From positions 124,001-188,000 of the forward strand of contig CACYWL010000001.1 in assembly GCA_902778055.1 (NCBI GenBank): a DNA stretch of 64,000 bases, in the 5' to 3' direction. The notes under the pieces were generated by a model that saw nothing but the letters and a program-made list of their open reading frames with translations, did no database searches and was not told where the DNA came from. This DNA is from an uncultured Eubacteriales bacterium (GTDB lineage: Bacteria > Bacillota > Clostridia > Christensenellales > Aristaeellaceae). Below, piece by piece: positions 34,813 through 42,909 of the stretch; position 1 is the stretch's first letter; each line of letters begins with the position of its first letter. A program made the translations under genes and the position numbers.

Positions 34813-36090
34813 TCAGCGCTGTTCCTGCGGCTTTTCCTCGATGGCTACGCGGATGGGCTCCGACCCGTCCAGACCCTCGAAGGCTTCGGGCTTCAGCGTA
34901 CAGGCAACCATTTCTCCGGGGGTGAAAATCATGGCTTTTCGGCGGAGAAGCTCCTTCTTCCCGCAGGAGATGACGGCGGAAGCGTTCCGGAAAACCGCGG
35001 ACGGCCGGAACATGATCTGCACGGGCTGAGCGGGATTCGTCTGGATTTTCTGGGGCACCGTTCCCCGAACGCCGTTCCCGTCCATTACATCGATCCAGGC
35101 GGAGGGAGCGGCGGAGGAACGGATAAAGGCGGCAGCGGCATGCCCGGCCCGGAAGCTTTCATCCGAAACAAAGTCCACCAGATCATGCACATGAAGCACG
35201 TTTCCGCAGGCAAAAATGCCGGGAACGGAGGTTTCAAAGGTATCCGTGACGACGGCTCCCGAGGTGGCGGGGGAAATTCTGACCCCGGCGCCTTCGCTGA
35301 GCTCGTTTTCCGGAATGAGGCCGACGGAGAGAAGCAGGGTATCGCATTCGAAGACCATTTCCGTCCCCGGAATGGGACGCCTGTGTTCATCCACGGCCGC
35401 CACGGTGACGCTTTCCAGGCGCTCCCGCCCGGAAATATTGGTTACGGTGTGGGACAGATAAAGGGGGATGTCATAATCGTTCAGACACTGGACAATATTG
35501 CGGTTCAGACCGGAGGAGAAGGGCATGATTTCCACGCAGGCGAGCACTTTCGCCCCCTGAAGGGTCATTCTCCGGGCCATGATGAGGCCGATGTCGCCGG
35601 AGCCCAGAATGACCACCTTCTGCCCGGGCATGAAGCCTTCCAGGTTTACAAAACGCTGCGCCGTTCCGGCGGAATAGATGCCCGCGCAGCGCGTTCCGGG
35701 CGTGCAGAGGGCGCCGCGGGGGCGTTCCCTGCATCCCATGGCGAGAATGACCGCGCCCGCTTCGATGAAGCGAAGCCCCCGGGCCTGCGAGACACAGGTG
35801 ACAACCCGGTCCGGAGAGACGGAGAGAACGGTTGTTCCGCATTCGATCGGAATGCCCAGCTCCAGGGCTCTGTCGATGTCCCGCTGGGCGTACTCCGGAC
35901 CCGTCAGCTCCTCTTTGAAGCGGTGAAGACCGAATCCGTTATGAATGCACTGGCGGAGAATTCCGCCGGGACTTGCTTCCCTTTCAAGCACCAGCAGGGA
36001 CTCAATTCCGTCCTCACGGGCAGCAATGGCAGCGGCGAGCCCGGCGGGCCCGGCGCCGATAATCAGGATATCCACATGTTCCCGGTTCAT
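34813..36090 (-). CDS. FAD/NAD(P)-dependent oxidoreductase, anaerobic G3P dehydrogenase partner
   Basis: A 425-residue flavoprotein with an N-terminal FAD motif DILIIGAGPAGLAAAIAA, a central NAD-binding motif VVILGSGDIGLIMARR (about 165-180), and LLLSVGLIPENELSEGAG near 260. It resembles the pyridine-nucleotide oxidoreductase that accompanies GlpA-like dehydrogenases in Clostridia. It overlaps the upstream gene by 4 nt. It likely passes electrons from glycerol-3-phosphate or a similar substrate to NAD or another carrier. Confidence 0.85.
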   Translation of the reverse strand: MNREHVDILIIGAGPAGLAAAIAAREDGIESLLVLEREASPGGILRQCIHNGFGLHRFKEELTGPEYAQRDIDRALELGIPIECGTTVLSVSPDRVVTCVSQARGLRFIEAGAVILAMGCRERPRGALCTPGTRCAGIYSAGTAQRFVNLEGFMPGQKVVILGSGDIGLIMARRMTLQGAKVLACVEIMPFSSGLNRNIVQCLNDYDIPLYLSHTVTNISGRERLESVTVAAVDEHRRPIPGTEMVFECDTLLLSVGLIPENELSEGAGVRISPATSGAVVTDTFETSVPGIFACGNVLHVHDLVDFVSDESFRAGHAAAAFIRSSAAPSAWIDVMDGNGVRGTVPQKIQTNPAQPVQIMFRPSAVFRNASAVISCGKKELLRRKAMIFTPGEMVACTLKPEAFEGLDGSEPIRVAIEEKPQEQR

Positions 36091-37550
36091 GAATGCTTTC
36101 TCCTTTCGGCCTTCTCTGTCAGCGTACCGGTTAACAGATAGCTGTCTCCGCCGTTTTTGGTGATTTCAAGCAGCGGAATCCCTGTTTCCCTGGAAAGAAT
36201 GGCGGCGACCCGCGGCGAACAGAAACCGCCCTGGCAGCGGCCCATGCCTGCGCGGGTACGGCGCTTGACCGCATCGATGCTCCGGGCGGGAACGGGACGG
36301 TGCGCCGCGGCGACGATCTCCGCTTCGGTGACAACTTCACACCGGCAGATGATGTTTCCGTACAGCGGGTTTTCCTTCAGGGCCTGTTCACGCTGGGCCG
36401 GAGTCATTTCCCGGAAGGGGATCGCGGGCACGGGGAAGGGGACGGTCCGCTCCTTCCGCGCAAGGGATCGATCGTTCGCGATGATCCGGGACAATGCCCG
36501 GCCGATCGCGGGCGCCGAGGAGAGACCGGGGCTTTCGATACCAACCGTTTCATAGGCTCCCGGACAGCCCGGGACGGCACCGATGATAAAATCCCCGCCT
36601 TCTTCATGCGCGCGGATTCCGCTGAAATTGGTGATGTTGGTCCGCACGGATACCCCCGGCCAGGTGAGACGGACCCGGTCCAGGACAAAATCCAGTCCGG
36701 TCTGGGTTGTCTCGGTATCCAGAGGATCGGCGATATCCTCGGCGCTCGGTCCGAGAAGGACGTTTCCGTGCACCGTAGGGGAGACCAGAACGCCTTTGCC
36801 CATGCTGGAGGGACACTGGAAAATGGTTCGCTCAAAGGGAAGCCGGGCGGGCCTGTCCAGCAGATAGTACTGGCCGCGGCGATGAATGATTTTTTTCTTC
36901 TCCGGACACAGCTGATTATGGAGCTCGGCGGAGGAGGAGCCTGCGCAGTTGACCAGGACGGAGCAGGTCCATTCCTCCCGGTCCGTTTTTACCAGGAAGG
37001 AACCGTCCGCATTCCGCGCGACGGATTTCACTTCGGCGCCGAAGTGGAAGGAAACGCCGTTGAGCGCTGCGTCGTCCGCGAGCGCAAAGGTCAGCTCGTA
37101 GGGGCTGACAATCCCGCTTGTCGGGACCAGGAGGGCACAGCAAACCTCCGGATTCAGATTCGGCTCCAGGGAAAGCGCTTCATCTCTTTCGATGATCCTC
37201 AGCCCGGGAACACCGTTGGCGATGCCCCTCTCCAGCAGCTCCTGAAGGACGGTCCGGTCCTCTTCGGAAAAGCCGACCACCAGCGCGCCGCACTGACGGT
37301 AGGGGACACCCAGCTGCGCACAGAGGGAAGGGTACAGATTCGCGCCTTCCACATTGTACTTTGCTTTCAGCGAGCCGGGAACCGCATCGTATCCCGCGTG
37401 AACAATCCCGCTGTTCGCCTTCGAGGCGCCTTCGGCCAGATCCCAGCCGCGTTCCAGGACATCCACGGCCGCTGTATACCGGCTGAGCTCCCGGGCCAGA
37501 GCACAGCCGACCACGCCTCCTCCAATGATCAGAATATCCGTATTTTGCAT
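36087..37550 (-). CDS. GlpA-like glycerol-3-phosphate dehydrogenase with BFD-type [2Fe-2S] domain
   Basis: A 487-residue FAD-dependent dehydrogenase of the DAO family. It has the N-terminal FAD site DILIIGGGVVGCALAREL, the ASKANSGIVHAGYD substrate/flavin region and VNCAGSSSAEL. At about 395-455 a BFD-like domain carries CRCE and GRCQGGFC, the four cysteines of a [2Fe-2S] site. First gene of the three-gene operon with the 425-residue flavoprotein and DUF1667. Glycerol-3-phosphate is the likely substrate by family; other 2-hydroxy acids are possible. Confidence 0.86.
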   Translation of the reverse strand: MQNTDILIIGGGVVGCALARELSRYTAAVDVLERGWDLAEGASKANSGIVHAGYDAVPGSLKAKYNVEGANLYPSLCAQLGVPYRQCGALVVGFSEEDRTVLQELLERGIANGVPGLRIIERDEALSLEPNLNPEVCCALLVPTSGIVSPYELTFALADDAALNGVSFHFGAEVKSVARNADGSFLVKTDREEWTCSVLVNCAGSSSAELHNQLCPEKKKIIHRRGQYYLLDRPARLPFERTIFQCPSSMGKGVLVSPTVHGNVLLGPSAEDIADPLDTETTQTGLDFVLDRVRLTWPGVSVRTNITNFSGIRAHEEGGDFIIGAVPGCPGAYETVGIESPGLSSAPAIGRALSRIIANDRSLARKERTVPFPVPAIPFREMTPAQREQALKENPLYGNIICRCEVVTEAEIVAAAHRPVPARSIDAVKRRTRAGMGRCQGGFCSPRVAAILSRETGIPLLEITKNGGDSYLLTGTLTEKAERRKHS

Positions 37551-37584
37551 GACAGTTCATCCTCCCGGGTCTTCTTTTATGCCC

Positions 37585-37613
37585 AGTTTATCACAAAGAC
37601 CGCGAATTCGCAA
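37585..37613 (-). promoter_or_regulatory. Sigma-A promoter for the glpA-like operon
   Basis: On the minus strand TTGCGA (37608-37613), a 17-bp spacer and TAAACT (37585-37590) with extended TGA. It is divergent from the fruK promoter. Confidence 0.75.
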
Positions 37614-37633
37614 TGCTCATCACAGGTTGCGAA
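37602..37633. repeat. Inverted repeat between divergent promoters
   Basis: TTCGCAA (37607-37613) and TTGCGAA (37627-37633) face each other across 13 nt and hold both -35 elements. GCGAATTCGC (37602-37611) is an additional palindrome. A shared regulator could bind here, though symmetrical -35 boxes alone give part of this pattern. Confidence 0.55.
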
Positions 37634-37655
37634 ACCTGCTGCACGATGGTATAAT
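37627..37655 (+). promoter_or_regulatory. Sigma-A promoter for the fruK-like gene
   Basis: TTGCGA (37627-37632), 17-bp spacer, consensus TATAAT (37650-37655) with extended TGG. The start near 37662 is about 20 nt before the ATG, so the long open frame upstream is not translated. Confidence 0.85.
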
Positions 37656-37682
37656 AATGCGTATTTTTATGGGGGTGAATGC

Positions 37683-38609
37683 ATGATTACGACGATTTGC
37701 CTGAATCCCAGCTTTGACAAGGCGGTTGAGATGGACAGCCTGAAGCTGGGTGAAGTCAACCGCATCCGCGAACTTCGGGAGGATCTGGGAGGAAAGGGAA
37801 TCAACGTAGCGGTCGTCGCGGGACGGCTGGGGCTGGATGTGCAGTGTATCGGTACGATGGGCGAAAACGGGGCCGATCAGCTTTCCGCCATGATGGATCA
37901 GGAGGGCCTGAAGCATCATTTCCTTCGGATTCCCGGGAAGGTCAGAACCAATCTGAAGCTCGTGCTGAAAAATGAAAAAGGCATCACGGAGCTCAATGAA
38001 GCCGGGGCGCGCCTCGACCGGGAGCATCTGGAGGCCTTTTTTGATCTGGCCAGAGAGAAGACCCGGGACAGTGATCTGATTGTTCTGACCGGGAGCCTGC
38101 CCCCCGGATGCCCGGAGGGCGTTTACCGCGATCTGATGAATGCGCTGGAAGGGAAAAAATGCATCCTGGATACGGAAGGACCGGAGCTGGAGCTGGCCGC
38201 CAAGGGGGCGCATCCTTTCCTGATCAAGCCGAACCTGCACGAAATGGAAACGACGCTTGGGCTTGAGCTGAGGACGATGAGGTCCATCCGTGATGCGGCG
38301 CTGCTGTTTATCCGCCTCGGCGTGAAGCATGCCGTGGTTTCCATGGGGGCCATGGGCGCGATGTATGTGGATCCCGAAAGAACCCTTTTTGCTCCCGCAC
38401 TCCGGGTGGCCACCAAGTCCACGGTCGGGGCCGGCGATGCGATGCTGGGAGGAATGCTCCTGGGATATGAAAGGGAGAAGGATATGGGGAAGGCCTTCCG
38501 GTACGGCGTCGCTGCCGGCGCGGCCAGCGTGATGACCGAAGGGACCCAGCTGATCGTTCCGGAGGATTTTTACAACCTGCTGGATCAGGTTCGAATCCAG
38601 GAGGTTTGA
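37683..38609 (+). CDS. fruK: 1-phosphofructokinase family kinase (PfkB)
   Basis: A 308-residue PfkB-family sugar kinase with GGKGINVAVVAGRLG (about 37-51), the LTGSLPPG block and the C-terminal GAGDAMLGGML with the catalytic Asp. It matches the FruK/tagatose-6-phosphate kinase branch. No fructose PTS or regulator is adjacent; a GNAT gene overlaps its stop as TGATG, and the glp-like operon is divergent. Substrate is thus fructose-1-phosphate or tagatose-6-phosphate by family only. Confidence 0.85.
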   Translation: MITTICLNPSFDKAVEMDSLKLGEVNRIRELREDLGGKGINVAVVAGRLGLDVQCIGTMGENGADQLSAMMDQEGLKHHFLRIPGKVRTNLKLVLKNEKGITELNEAGARLDREHLEAFFDLAREKTRDSDLIVLTGSLPPGCPEGVYRDLMNALEGKKCILDTEGPELELAAKGAHPFLIKPNLHEMETTLGLELRTMRSIRDAALLFIRLGVKHAVVSMGAMGAMYVDPERTLFAPALRVATKSTVGAGDAMLGGMLLGYEREKDMGKAFRYGVAAGAASVMTEGTQLIVPEDFYNLLDQVRIQEV

Positions 38610-39064
38610 TGAGCTGGATGTTTCATTGCGGTGCGGAGTTCACCGACGGGGAAATTGACCTGATTCCCATCCGGCTGTCCCCTCCTGCCGGAGAGCTGGG
38701 CTTCGGCCCTGAAAGGAACTGGAGAATCACGCTGCACGGGAAAAGACGGGAGATCGGGCGGCTTTCCTTCCGGGGCGGGGAGAGCCGGGCCATCTACTAT
38801 TTCGGACATATCGGATACCATATCGATCCTCCCTGGCGGGGGAGACATTATGCCGCCAGGGCCTGCCGCCTGATCGGAGATCTGATTGTCCGCAGCGGGA
38901 AAAGCAGCGTCGTCATTACCTGCGACCCCGACAACCTGGCGAGCCGGAAAACCTGCGAAGCTCTCGGAAGCCTCTGGGAATGCGAAACGGATGTTCCGCT
39001 TTGGCTGCAGGAAAAGTATGACATCAGCGCCCGGAAGGAAAGGTATATCTGGATACCGGGCTGA
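38609..39064 (+). CDS. GNAT family acetyltransferase
   Basis: A 151-residue protein starting at ATG 38609 behind AGGAGG, one base into the kinase stop. The central block YFGHIGYHIDPPWRGRHYAARACRLIGDL holds the GNAT acetyl-CoA loop (here R-G-R-H-Y-A), and ITCDPDNLASRKTCEALG is the typical C-terminal part. The acceptor is not known; coupling with a sugar kinase suggests it could modify that kinase or a related metabolite. Confidence 0.85.
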   Translation: MSWMFHCGAEFTDGEIDLIPIRLSPPAGELGFGPERNWRITLHGKRREIGRLSFRGGESRAIYYFGHIGYHIDPPWRGRHYAARACRLIGDLIVRSGKSSVVITCDPDNLASRKTCEALGSLWECETDVPLWLQEKYDISARKERYIWIPG

Positions 39065-39165
39065 CCGCGCCGCCTTCGGGACGGCGCAGGAGAACAGGTG
39101 CGTCCGGGAGCGGAAGGTCTGCTGCCGGAAATGCATCCATCATCGCCGGAAGAGAGAGAAAAGGA

Positions 39166-39945
39166 ATGTTTGCGGAGGTAAACGGAACCCGGATTTATTA
39201 TGAGCTGTCCGGAGAGGGAAGCAGCCGCGTGGTCATGCTGCACGGCTGGGGATGCTCCTCGAAACTGATGCAGGTTCCCGCCGGCGGGCTGGCCGGGGAG
39301 CACCGGGTGCTGAATATTGATTTTCCGGGACACGGACAGAGCGACCGTCCGCCCGAACCGTGGGGAATTCCCGAATATGCGAAATGCCTGAAGGCGCTTC
39401 TCGAGCAGCTGGACTTTGTTCCCTGCGCCGCGGTGGCCCACAGCTTCGGCTGCCGCGTTGCGGCCTGGGCCGCGTCCGAATGGCCGGAGCTGTTCACCCG
39501 GCTGGTGTTTACCGGAGCTGCCGGACTGCGGGCTCCCCAGACGGAGGAGGGCAGGAAAAGGGCCGAGTCCTATCAGCAGAAGAAACGCTTTCTGCACAGA
39601 CTGGAGCAGCTTCCTTTCCTGCATTCCGTGGGCGAAAGTCTGGAAGAACGCCTGCGGCAGAAATACGGAAGCGCGGACTACAACGCACTGGACGCGGAGA
39701 TGCGGCAGACCTTTGTCAAAGTCATTCAGCTGGACCTGCGGGACAGATATCCGCTGATTCAGCAGAGCACTCTCCTGCTCTGGGGAGATGAGGACCGGGA
39801 AACGCCGCTCTGGATGGGAAGGGAAATGGAAAAACTGATTCCGGACGCGGGGCTGGTTCTTCTCGAGGGAGGAAGCCACTTCGCCTATCTGGAGCAGGCG
39901 CAGAGATTCGGCACAATCGTGCAGCATTTTCTTGCGGACGGATAG
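39166..39945 (+). CDS. Alpha/beta hydrolase
   Basis: A 259-residue protein without a signal peptide. It shows the oxyanion region HGWGCSS (about 26-32), the nucleophile elbow AHSFGCR (Ser at about 92), the acid in WGDEDRETPL and the catalytic His in GGSHFAYLEQ. It lies 49 nt ahead of a membrane Mur ligase and a D-Ala-D-Ala ligase gene, so it may act in envelope metabolism, but the substrate is unknown. Confidence 0.88.
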   Translation: MFAEVNGTRIYYELSGEGSSRVVMLHGWGCSSKLMQVPAGGLAGEHRVLNIDFPGHGQSDRPPEPWGIPEYAKCLKALLEQLDFVPCAAVAHSFGCRVAAWAASEWPELFTRLVFTGAAGLRAPQTEEGRKRAESYQQKKRFLHRLEQLPFLHSVGESLEERLRQKYGSADYNALDAEMRQTFVKVIQLDLRDRYPLIQQSTLLLWGDEDRETPLWMGREMEKLIPDAGLVLLEGGSHFAYLEQAQRFGTIVQHFLADG

Positions 39946-39994
39946 AACCCGGGCTGCCTGATTCTGTTTGATCTTTTCAGGTTGAGGAGGAATT

Positions 39995-41638
39995 ATGACG
40001 TTTGGAACTGCGGACTGGATCTGCGTCCTGCTGTGGCTGGCCTGCATGACCGTCGGCTGTCTTCTGGCGGCCAGAACGCTGATCCACTGGTTTCAGCTGG
40101 AAAGCTACCAGTTTCCGGGCTATTTCCGAACCCTGAAGCGGCAGGGGCAAAAAGCCCTGCTGCCCGGGCTTCTGACCGCGGCGGGCTTTTTCCTTTGCAG
40201 CGCGGCGCTCCTGTTTCTGAAGGAGAAAGCGGGCCTTCCTTTCTGGGCGGCCATGCTCCTGCTGGGCGTCTGTGTGACCGGAATCGGGTTTCTGGTCCGG
40301 AGCCTGGGAAAGCGGCAGAAAGAGAAGAAAAAGCTTGTCTTTACTCCGAGAATCAGGCGGCTGTACGCCGTGAGCGCTGCGGTGTGGTTCTGCGTTCTGC
40401 TTCTCGGGATCAGGCTTTCCGGTTTCCGTCCTCCTTTATCGGGAATCGGGACGGCGGCGGTTTTCGCCCTGTTTCCGCTGCTGCTTCCGCTGTGGGTGGC
40501 CCTTGGCGGGCTGCTGTCCTGGCCTGTCGAAAAAATCATCAGTGAGCTGTATTTTCGGGACGCGCAGCGAATTCTCAAAGAGCATCAGGATCTGATCAGA
40601 ATCGGAATTACCGGCTCCTGGGGCAAGACGAGTGTCAAATTTATTCTGGGGACCATGCTGGAGGAAAAATATCCCACGCTGGTGACTCCGGCCAGCTTCA
40701 ATACCCCCATGGGGGTCACCAGGGTCATCCGGACGCAGCTGGAGCCGGGACACCGGGTCTTTGTCGCCGAGATGGGCGCGCGACATGTGGGAGATATCCG
40801 CGAAATGTGCCGCCTGGTGCATCCGCAGATGGGCCTGCTGACTTCCGTCGGACCGCAGCATCTGGATACCTTTCATAAGCAGGAACGAATCACGAAGACC
40901 AAGTATGAGCTGATTGAAGCGATTCCGGAGGACGGCGCCTGCTTCTTTGCCGATGACGATGGCATTGTGACCGGACTCTGGGAGAAAACCGGGAAGGAAA
41001 AATATCTGAGCGGCCTGCATCCCGAACGGGATGATGTCTGGGCCGAAAACATCAGGACCTCTTCGGAAGGAAGCTCATTTCTCCTGTGCACTGCGCAGGA
41101 AAAAATCCCCTGCGTGACGGATCTGCTCGGAGAGCTGAATATCCGCAATATTGTTCTGTGTGCCAGCGTATGCCTGAAGCTGGGGATGACCGGACGCGAA
41201 ATCGCGAGAGGCATACGAAGGCTTCGCCCGGTGGAGCACAGGCTGGAGCTGAAGCGGAATCCGGGCGGCATTACGTTGCTGGACGATGCCTTCAACAGCA
41301 ACATTCGCGGCGCGGAGCAGGCATTCCGTACCCTGAAGGAGTTCCCGTCCAAAAGGATTGTCGTGACGCCCGGCATGGTCGAGCTGGGCTCCCAGGAGGC
41401 GGAAATGAATCAGCAATTCGGGAAGCTGATGGCGGACTGCTGCGACGAGGTGATTCTTGTCGGCCACAGACGCAGTCAGAGCATTATCGCCGGACTGAGG
41501 GAAACGGGCTTTGACGAGCGGCGTGTCCACGTCGCCGCCAATCTGGCTCAGGCCGCTGAAATGCTGCAGCCCATGGCCATGCCCGGGGATACCATCCTGT
41601 TTGAAAACGACCTTCCGGACAATTACAGCGAGGAGTAA
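39995..41638 (+). CDS. Membrane-anchored Mur ligase (MurF-like)
   Basis: A 547-residue protein with about four hydrophobic segments in the first 185 residues (about 4-26, 50-72, 76-98, 125-170), then a Mur ligase. The ATP motif is ITGSWGKTSVKF (about 203-214), followed by VAEMGARHVGDI and SVGPQHLDTF, and the C-terminal domain with LLDDAFNSNIRG. Standard MurF is soluble and about 450 residues, so this is a MurF paralog. ddl follows after 6 nt. It may make the UDP-MurNAc pentapeptide or ligate another amino group at the membrane. Confidence 0.85.
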   Translation: MTFGTADWICVLLWLACMTVGCLLAARTLIHWFQLESYQFPGYFRTLKRQGQKALLPGLLTAAGFFLCSAALLFLKEKAGLPFWAAMLLLGVCVTGIGFLVRSLGKRQKEKKKLVFTPRIRRLYAVSAAVWFCVLLLGIRLSGFRPPLSGIGTAAVFALFPLLLPLWVALGGLLSWPVEKIISELYFRDAQRILKEHQDLIRIGITGSWGKTSVKFILGTMLEEKYPTLVTPASFNTPMGVTRVIRTQLEPGHRVFVAEMGARHVGDIREMCRLVHPQMGLLTSVGPQHLDTFHKQERITKTKYELIEAIPEDGACFFADDDGIVTGLWEKTGKEKYLSGLHPERDDVWAENIRTSSEGSSFLLCTAQEKIPCVTDLLGELNIRNIVLCASVCLKLGMTGREIARGIRRLRPVEHRLELKRNPGGITLLDDAFNSNIRGAEQAFRTLKEFPSKRIVVTPGMVELGSQEAEMNQQFGKLMADCCDEVILVGHRRSQSIIAGLRETGFDERRVHVAANLAQAAEMLQPMAMPGDTILFENDLPDNYSEE

Positions 41639-41644
41639 CCTGAA

Positions 41645-42853
41645 ATGAGCAAGAAACAGCTGGGAGTCATCTTTGGAAGCAGAAGCTGCGAAAGGGAGGT
41701 TTCCATCATCAGCGCCGTTCAGCTGATGCGGCATGCGGACACTGAGAAATATGACGTGATTCCCGTCTACATCGATGAACACGGCGGTTGGTATACGGGA
41801 GAAAAGCTGAAGGATATTCACAGTTATCAGCCTTTTCAGCCCAACCAGGCGGGCATTGTCAGGGTCTATCTCGATATGACCTCCGGCTCCGGAGCCCTGC
41901 TGACGACCGAAAGAGGCAAGGGCCTTTTCTCCAGGGAAGAAATCAGGGCGGTCGCCCGAATCGATGTTTTTGTCGTCGTCATGCACGGCATGAACGGGGA
42001 AGACGGCACCCTGCAGGGAATGTTGGAGCTGGCCAACGTTCCCTATACCTCTTCCGGGGTTGGGGCCAGTGCTCTGGGAATGGATAAAATTCTGATGAAG
42101 CAGTTTTTCCGCGGGGCGGATCTTCCCGTGCTTCCTTCCGTCTGGTATACCATGACAGAATTTCAGGCTGACCCCGGGAGGATCCTGAAGGAGACGGAGG
42201 AGGTTCTCGGCTATCCGGTCTATGTCAAGCCGGCCAAGCTGGGCTCCAGCATCGGCGTCAGCCGGGCAGAAAACGGGGAGGAGCTTCGGGAAGCGCTGGA
42301 GCTGGCCTTTGAATATGACAGGCGGGTCCTCGTGGAGAAAGGCCTGACTAAACCTGTTGAGCTGAACTGCAGCGTGCTCGGCTACGATGGGGAGACGACG
42401 GCTTCTCCCATTGAAATGCCCATCAGCGGGGAGGACTTTCTTGATTTTAAGGAAAAGTATCTGGCCGGAGGCGGAAGCAAGGGGATGGCCAGCCTGCACC
42501 GCGTCCTTCCGGCGCCGATTGAGGACGACCTGAGAATCCGGATTCAGGAAATGAGCAAAAGCATTTTCCGCATGATGGACTGCAAGGGCGTGGTCCGCAT
42601 CGACTATATGTTTGACCGTGACAGCGGCGGGCTCTATATTACCGAAATCAACGTGATCCCCGGCAGCCTGGCCTTTTACCTCTGGGAAAACGCCGGAATG
42701 CCCTACAGGGAGCTGATCGACAGGATGGTCGAGCTGGCCGAAAAGGCACACCTGGACAAAAACCAGGCCAACTATGCCTACACCAGCGACATCCTGAAGG
42801 GAGCGGTGTTTGGAACGAAGGGCTCCAAGGGCGTGAAGGGCTCGAAGGGCTGA
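41645..42853 (+). CDS. ddl: D-alanine-D-alanine ligase
   Basis: A 402-residue ATP-grasp ligase with FGSRSCEREVS (about 10-20), HGMNGEDGTLQGMLE, YVKPAKLGSSIGVSRA and the metal/ATP end EINVIPGS. The omega-loop region reads DFKEKY, as in D-Ala rather than D-Lac ligases. The last 13 residues are a GxK repeat (GTK-GSK-GVK-GSK-G) made by four 9-bp repeats, a tail not normal for Ddl. Coupled with the membrane Mur ligase. Confidence 0.9.
   Translation: MSKKQLGVIFGSRSCEREVSIISAVQLMRHADTEKYDVIPVYIDEHGGWYTGEKLKDIHSYQPFQPNQAGIVRVYLDMTSGSGALLTTERGKGLFSREEIRAVARIDVFVVVMHGMNGEDGTLQGMLELANVPYTSSGVGASALGMDKILMKQFFRGADLPVLPSVWYTMTEFQADPGRILKETEEVLGYPVYVKPAKLGSSIGVSRAENGEELREALELAFEYDRRVLVEKGLTKPVELNCSVLGYDGETTASPIEMPISGEDFLDFKEKYLAGGGSKGMASLHRVLPAPIEDDLRIRIQEMSKSIFRMMDCKGVVRIDYMFDRDSGGLYITEINVIPGSLAFYLWENAGMPYRELIDRMVELAEKAHLDKNQANYAYTSDILKGAVFGTKGSKGVKGSKG
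42812..42847 (+). repeat. Four 9-bp repeats encoding the Ddl GxK tail
   Basis: GGAACGAAG, GGCTCCAAG, GGCGTGAAG and GGCTCGAAG stand in direct tandem and add a positively charged Gly-x-Lys tail immediately before the stop codon. Confidence 0.85.
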
Positions 42854-42909
42854 GAAGCTTCACGCGCCGCGGAAGGGCATCCATTTTGTTCATGCAGGAG
42901 AGATAAAAC

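Noticed and set aside
36300..37682. Long N-terminal extension of the fruK-like gene
   Set aside because: The promoter at 37627-37655 starts the transcript downstream of it, and family members begin at the ATG at 37683.
39067..39087. GCGCCG/CGGCGC hairpin between the GNAT gene and the hydrolase as a terminator
   Set aside because: No T run follows on either strand.
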